Shown: positions 15,501 to 16,844 of the stretch, one piece after another | Layout of the letters: every line of letters begins with the position of its first letter | How positions within the stretch are numbered: the stretch's first letter is position 1 | Source: Pseudomonadota bacterium | GTDB taxonomy: Bacteria > Pseudomonadota > Alphaproteobacteria > Rhizobiales > Rhizobiaceae | Direction: 5' to 3' | Assembly: GCA_023422735.1 (NCBI GenBank) | Contig: JAFAGL010000089.1 | Span: 1 to 16,844, forward strand | Length of the DNA: 16,844 nt | The notes under the pieces: generated by a model | The model's input: only the letters and a program-made list of their open reading frames with translations | Told to the model about the DNA's origin: nothing | The model's database searches: none | Translations under genes and position numbers: made by a program

Positions 15501-15763
15501 CCGACACCGGCGCTTCCGGCAAGAACGGTGGCGGATCGGGCAGCAGCAATCTCGAGGATTCGGAGGATCCCTACGATCAGGCCGTGGCGGTCGTGCTGCG
15601 CGATGGCAAGGCTTCAACGAGTTATATCCAGCGGCGTTTGGGGATCGGCTACAATCGGGCGGCATCCATCATCGAGCGTATGGAAGAAGAAGGGGTGGTG
15701 GGCCCGGCGAACCATGCAGGAAAGCGCGAAATTCTCGTGCCCACGGAAGAAGACCCGTTTTGA
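12581..15763 (+). CDS. ftsK: DNA translocase FtsK
   Basis: Septal DNA pump that clears and aligns chromosome termini during division. The 1,060-residue product has four N-terminal membrane segments (about residues 20-190), a roughly 350-residue Pro/Ala/Gln/Glu-rich linker, and a C-terminal RecA-like motor. The Walker A motif GTTGSGKS is at 706-713 and the Walker B motif VVIIDEMADLMM carries Asp842 and Glu843. TQRPSVDVITGTIKANFPTR and GEMGAEQLLGMGDMLY are the usual motor blocks. The end is the gamma winged helix (DPYDQAVAVVLRDG through YIQRRLGIGYNRA) that reads polar DNA sequences. The ATG at 12581 follows GAGGA by about 7 nt; in-frame starts at 12542 and 12545 lack a ribosome site. A CtrA box lies upstream. 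The linker is longer than I recall for rhizobial FtsK. lolA follows at 115 bp. Confidence 0.97.
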   Translation: MRTGLSAPLNMADAGYGLRGFARRQVARLLGFALLGIAVLGVGALATWNVADPSFSHATDNSVTNAIGYPGAVFADLATQFFGLAALAALVPLAIWGVLLATGRFIDRKPTRALVWFLGSLLAAGVAGCFTPNSTWPLPTGLGGVFGDVVLKLPSLVLGAYPQGFAGLVLAAILILPALGLLVFGAGLVDRRLPSDDGFEDEEMLAAMPAGEHLQDERGSVLIGMAGLVTHWALSAKALVRRVKGGSSRHEPRSYGLRQAMVRIDHDLDMRRQDSAMGHRVEPGFGQASQASGYPHDPRQDAYRHPYAHDDQDFDLDRVVGISNPLPPQPQAAPVIDAPARRPIVVAEPAPPIRQRVEPDWSNWTPVQERPGGYVQSFRSMPGMRRGDGRQEPMMEPMMEPAAESVMEPSHGGSPIPASAPYPEQHSVASASEPMAYSDRQAPAFEDAAYQPDDDYDDVRFDAAALASQPLKRGVETPDQLFDAPAMAHREAQARGIQRTDAAASSRVVETPMPSRARIDAPAPRPAAATVHAPMRGPAAQNAREFIGEDTFTMPALQFLAEPKNLGRDASLSRDALEQNARLLEGVLEDFGVKGEIIHVRPGPVVTLYELEPAPGIKSSRVIGLADDIARSMSAIAARVAVVPGRNAIGIELPNARRETVYLRELLASQEFETSKAKLALALGKTINGEAVIADIAKFPHLLVAGTTGSGKSVAINTMILSILYRMRPDQCRLIMIDPKMLELSVYDGIPHLLTPVVTDPKKAVVALKWTVREMEDRYRKMSKVGVRNIEGFNQRVAQAKAKGEAISRTVQTGFDRETGEAIYETEELNLDPLPFIVVIIDEMADLMMVAGKDIEGAVQRLAQMARAAGIHVIMATQRPSVDVITGTIKANFPTRISFQVTSKIDSRTILGEMGAEQLLGMGDMLYMAGGGRIQRVHGPFVSDDEVEKVVAHLKTQGAPEYLDAITEDDDEDADTGASGKNGGGSGSSNLEDSEDPYDQAVAVVLRDGKASTSYIQRRLGIGYNRAASIIERMEEEGVVGPANHAGKREILVPTEEDPF
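13754..13777 (+). repeat. 12-bp tandem repeat inside the ftsK linker
   Basis: Two exact copies of GAACCGATGATG in tandem, then a partial copy, encode EPMMEPMMEP; related MEP units follow. This suggests in-frame slippage growth of the disordered linker. Confidence 0.8.
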
Positions 15764-15878
15764 GGAACGGGTTCCAGCCTTGTGTTCCGGTGATTTCGCC
15801 TTACCTGACGCGTGGAATGGCCTGAATTGAGCCGCAGTGACGCATTAAGGCGTCCTTCCAAGAAATAGGAGCTGCAAA

Positions 15879-16547
15879 ATGCCTGCTGTGAAGCGTTCTT
15901 CGTCAACAACCCGCCGCTCGGTGCTCGGACTTTTCGGCGGAGCTGCATTGGTTGCCGCGACGCTTGGCGTGAACACGAGCGCTCATGCTGCAACAGATGC
16001 CGCTGTGGCGCAGCAGGTTGCCGATCATTTCAGCCGGGTGCGCACCATGGTGGGTGAGTTCGTCCAGTTCGGTCCGCGCGGCGAGCAGACGGGCGGCAAG
16101 TTTTACCTCGAACGTCCGGGCAAGATCCGTTTCGATTACGAGGGGAACAACGGGTATAAAGTCACCGCTGACGGGACTTCCGTGGTCATCGACAACCGCA
16201 AGATGCGCACCGCTGATCTTTATCCGCTGTCCAAGACACCGTTGAAGCTATTGCTCGACAGTCGCATCGATCTTTCGGGAAACAAGGTTCAGCAGGTAAA
16301 GCAGGAAGCGGATCTGACCACGATCAAGCTCGCTGATCGCAGCGTGTTCGGCAATTCGACGATCACCATGATGTTCGATCCGACCTCTTATACGCTGAAG
16401 CAGTGGACCATCACCGACGCCCAGGGCAAGGACACGACGGTGATGATCTTCAACACGCAGGAAGGCGTGGCGATCGATTCCAGCGTGTTTGCAATTGACT
16501 ACAACCGGGTGAACCGGATGAACACGAAATCTAGCAGCAACCGGTAA
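15879..16547 (+). CDS. lolA: LolA-family outer-membrane lipoprotein carrier protein
   Basis: Periplasmic chaperone that takes lipoproteins from LolCDE at the inner membrane to the outer membrane. The 222-residue product starts with a leader carrying twin arginines (TTRRSVLGLFGGAAL, about 10-24) and a probable cleavage site after AHA (about residue 37). The mature part shows the LolA pattern: VADHFSRVRTMVGEFVQFGP, then KFYLERPGKIRFDYEG, then a VVIDNRKM/LYPLSKTPLKLLL segment and TLKQWTITDAQGKDTTVMIF. The ATG at 15879 has AGGAG 7 nt upstream. It lies 115 bp after ftsK and may share its transcript; a strong terminator follows. The order ftsK-lolA-xthA fits what I recall of rhizobial genomes. Confidence 0.92.
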   Translation: MPAVKRSSSTTRRSVLGLFGGAALVAATLGVNTSAHAATDAAVAQQVADHFSRVRTMVGEFVQFGPRGEQTGGKFYLERPGKIRFDYEGNNGYKVTADGTSVVIDNRKMRTADLYPLSKTPLKLLLDSRIDLSGNKVQQVKQEADLTTIKLADRSVFGNSTITMMFDPTSYTLKQWTITDAQGKDTTVMIFNTQEGVAIDSSVFAIDYNRVNRMNTKSSSNR

Positions 16548-16568
16548 CAGGATAACATCCGCTCACTG

Positions 16569-16593
16569 AAGGCCGCGTAAAGCGGCCTTTTTT
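16569..16593 (+). terminator. Rho-independent terminator of lolA
   Basis: AAGGCCGC and GCGGCCTT form a perfect 8-bp stem with a 5-nt loop (GTAAA), followed by a run of six T. It lies 21 bp after the lolA stop. Confidence 0.95.
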
Positions 16594-16690
16594 GTTGGCG
16601 CTTTGGGCAACGCGCCTGCCAAGGCTTGTTTCGCAACCGACCGTTTGGCAGGGTCGCGCCGATTTTCAATTGTCGGAACCAATCAGCTTC

Positions 16691-16844
16691 ATGCCCTTCA
16701 CGCTCGCCACCTGGAATATCAACTCCGTGCGCTTGCGCATGCCGATCGTCGAACGCTTTTTGCAGACCTATCAGCCAGACGTTCTGTGCCTGCAGGAAAT
16801 CAAGGTTTCGGATGAGTTGTTTCCGAGAGCCGCGTTCGAGGCGC
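16691..16844 (+). CDS. xthA: Exodeoxyribonuclease III (cut by right edge)
   Basis: First 51 codons of an exonuclease III / AP endonuclease of the EEP superfamily, which incises abasic sites in base-excision repair and has 3'-exonuclease activity. The N-terminus MPFTLATWNINSVRLRM carries the conserved Asn9, and QPDVLCLQEIKVSDELFP carries the Mg2+-binding Glu36, as in E. coli XthA (N7, E34). The frame is open to the window end, so about four fifths of the protein is missing. The ATG at 16691 aligns with the family start; no strong ribosome site is visible. It follows the lolA terminator, so it should have its own promoter. Rhizobia often have more than one such gene, so the symbol is a little uncertain. 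Confidence 0.9.
   Translation, partial: MPFTLATWNINSVRLRMPIVERFLQTYQPDVLCLQEIKVSDELFPRAAFEA

Noticed and set aside
15771..15790. Second LexA-like GTTC...GTTC pair after ftsK
   Set aside because: The spacer is 9 nt, not 7, and no SOS gene follows.

Overview
The window looks chromosomal and comes from an alphaproteobacterium, most likely of the order Hyphomicrobiales (Rhizobiales). The reasons are an imuA-imuB-dnaE2 mutagenesis cassette behind a GTTC-N7-GTTC LexA box of the alphaproteobacterial type, a CtrA-type box (TTAA-N7-TTAAC) in front of ftsK, the order tesB / glnK-amtB / Crp-Fnr regulator / ftsK / lolA / xthA, and moderately high GC with rare TTA, CTA and TCA codons. I do not assign a genus. 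I see no phage genes, insertion sequences, CRISPR, tRNA or rRNA. No gene-free stretch is longer than about 220 bases.

Left part (1-5130, minus strand): the SOS mutasome operon imuA-imuB-dnaE2. dnaE2 is cut by the left edge. imuB and dnaE2 overlap by ATGA. imuA and imuB overlap by an unusually long 176 nt. A perfect LexA box lies directly upstream of imuA. To its right, on the plus strand, is a small zincin-like metallopeptidase.

Middle part (5558-8660, mostly minus strand): a DUF1737 small protein that shares an ATGA with an upstream CitE-like CoA-ester lyase; an OsmC peroxiredoxin with its own terminator; and a UbiH/Coq6-family flavin hydroxylase. The hydroxylase is divergent from tesB (acyl-CoA thioesterase II, plus strand).

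Right part (9540-16844, plus strand): the nitrogen-sensing pair glnK-amtB behind a sigma54-like promoter and ended by a strong terminator; a Crp/Fnr-type regulator without the cysteines of an FNR oxygen sensor; ftsK, an inner-membrane DNA translocase with a very long linker; lolA, a periplasmic lipoprotein carrier with a twin-arginine-like leader and a strong terminator; and the first 51 codons of an exonuclease III (xthA) cut by the right edge.

Most of this is conserved core-genome content. I found no convincing new multi-gene system. The points most worth a second look are the long imuA/imuB overlap, the CtrA box before ftsK, the sigma54-like promoter and leader hairpin before glnK, the translationally coupled CitE-like/DUF1737 pair, and the twin-arginine-like LolA leader.
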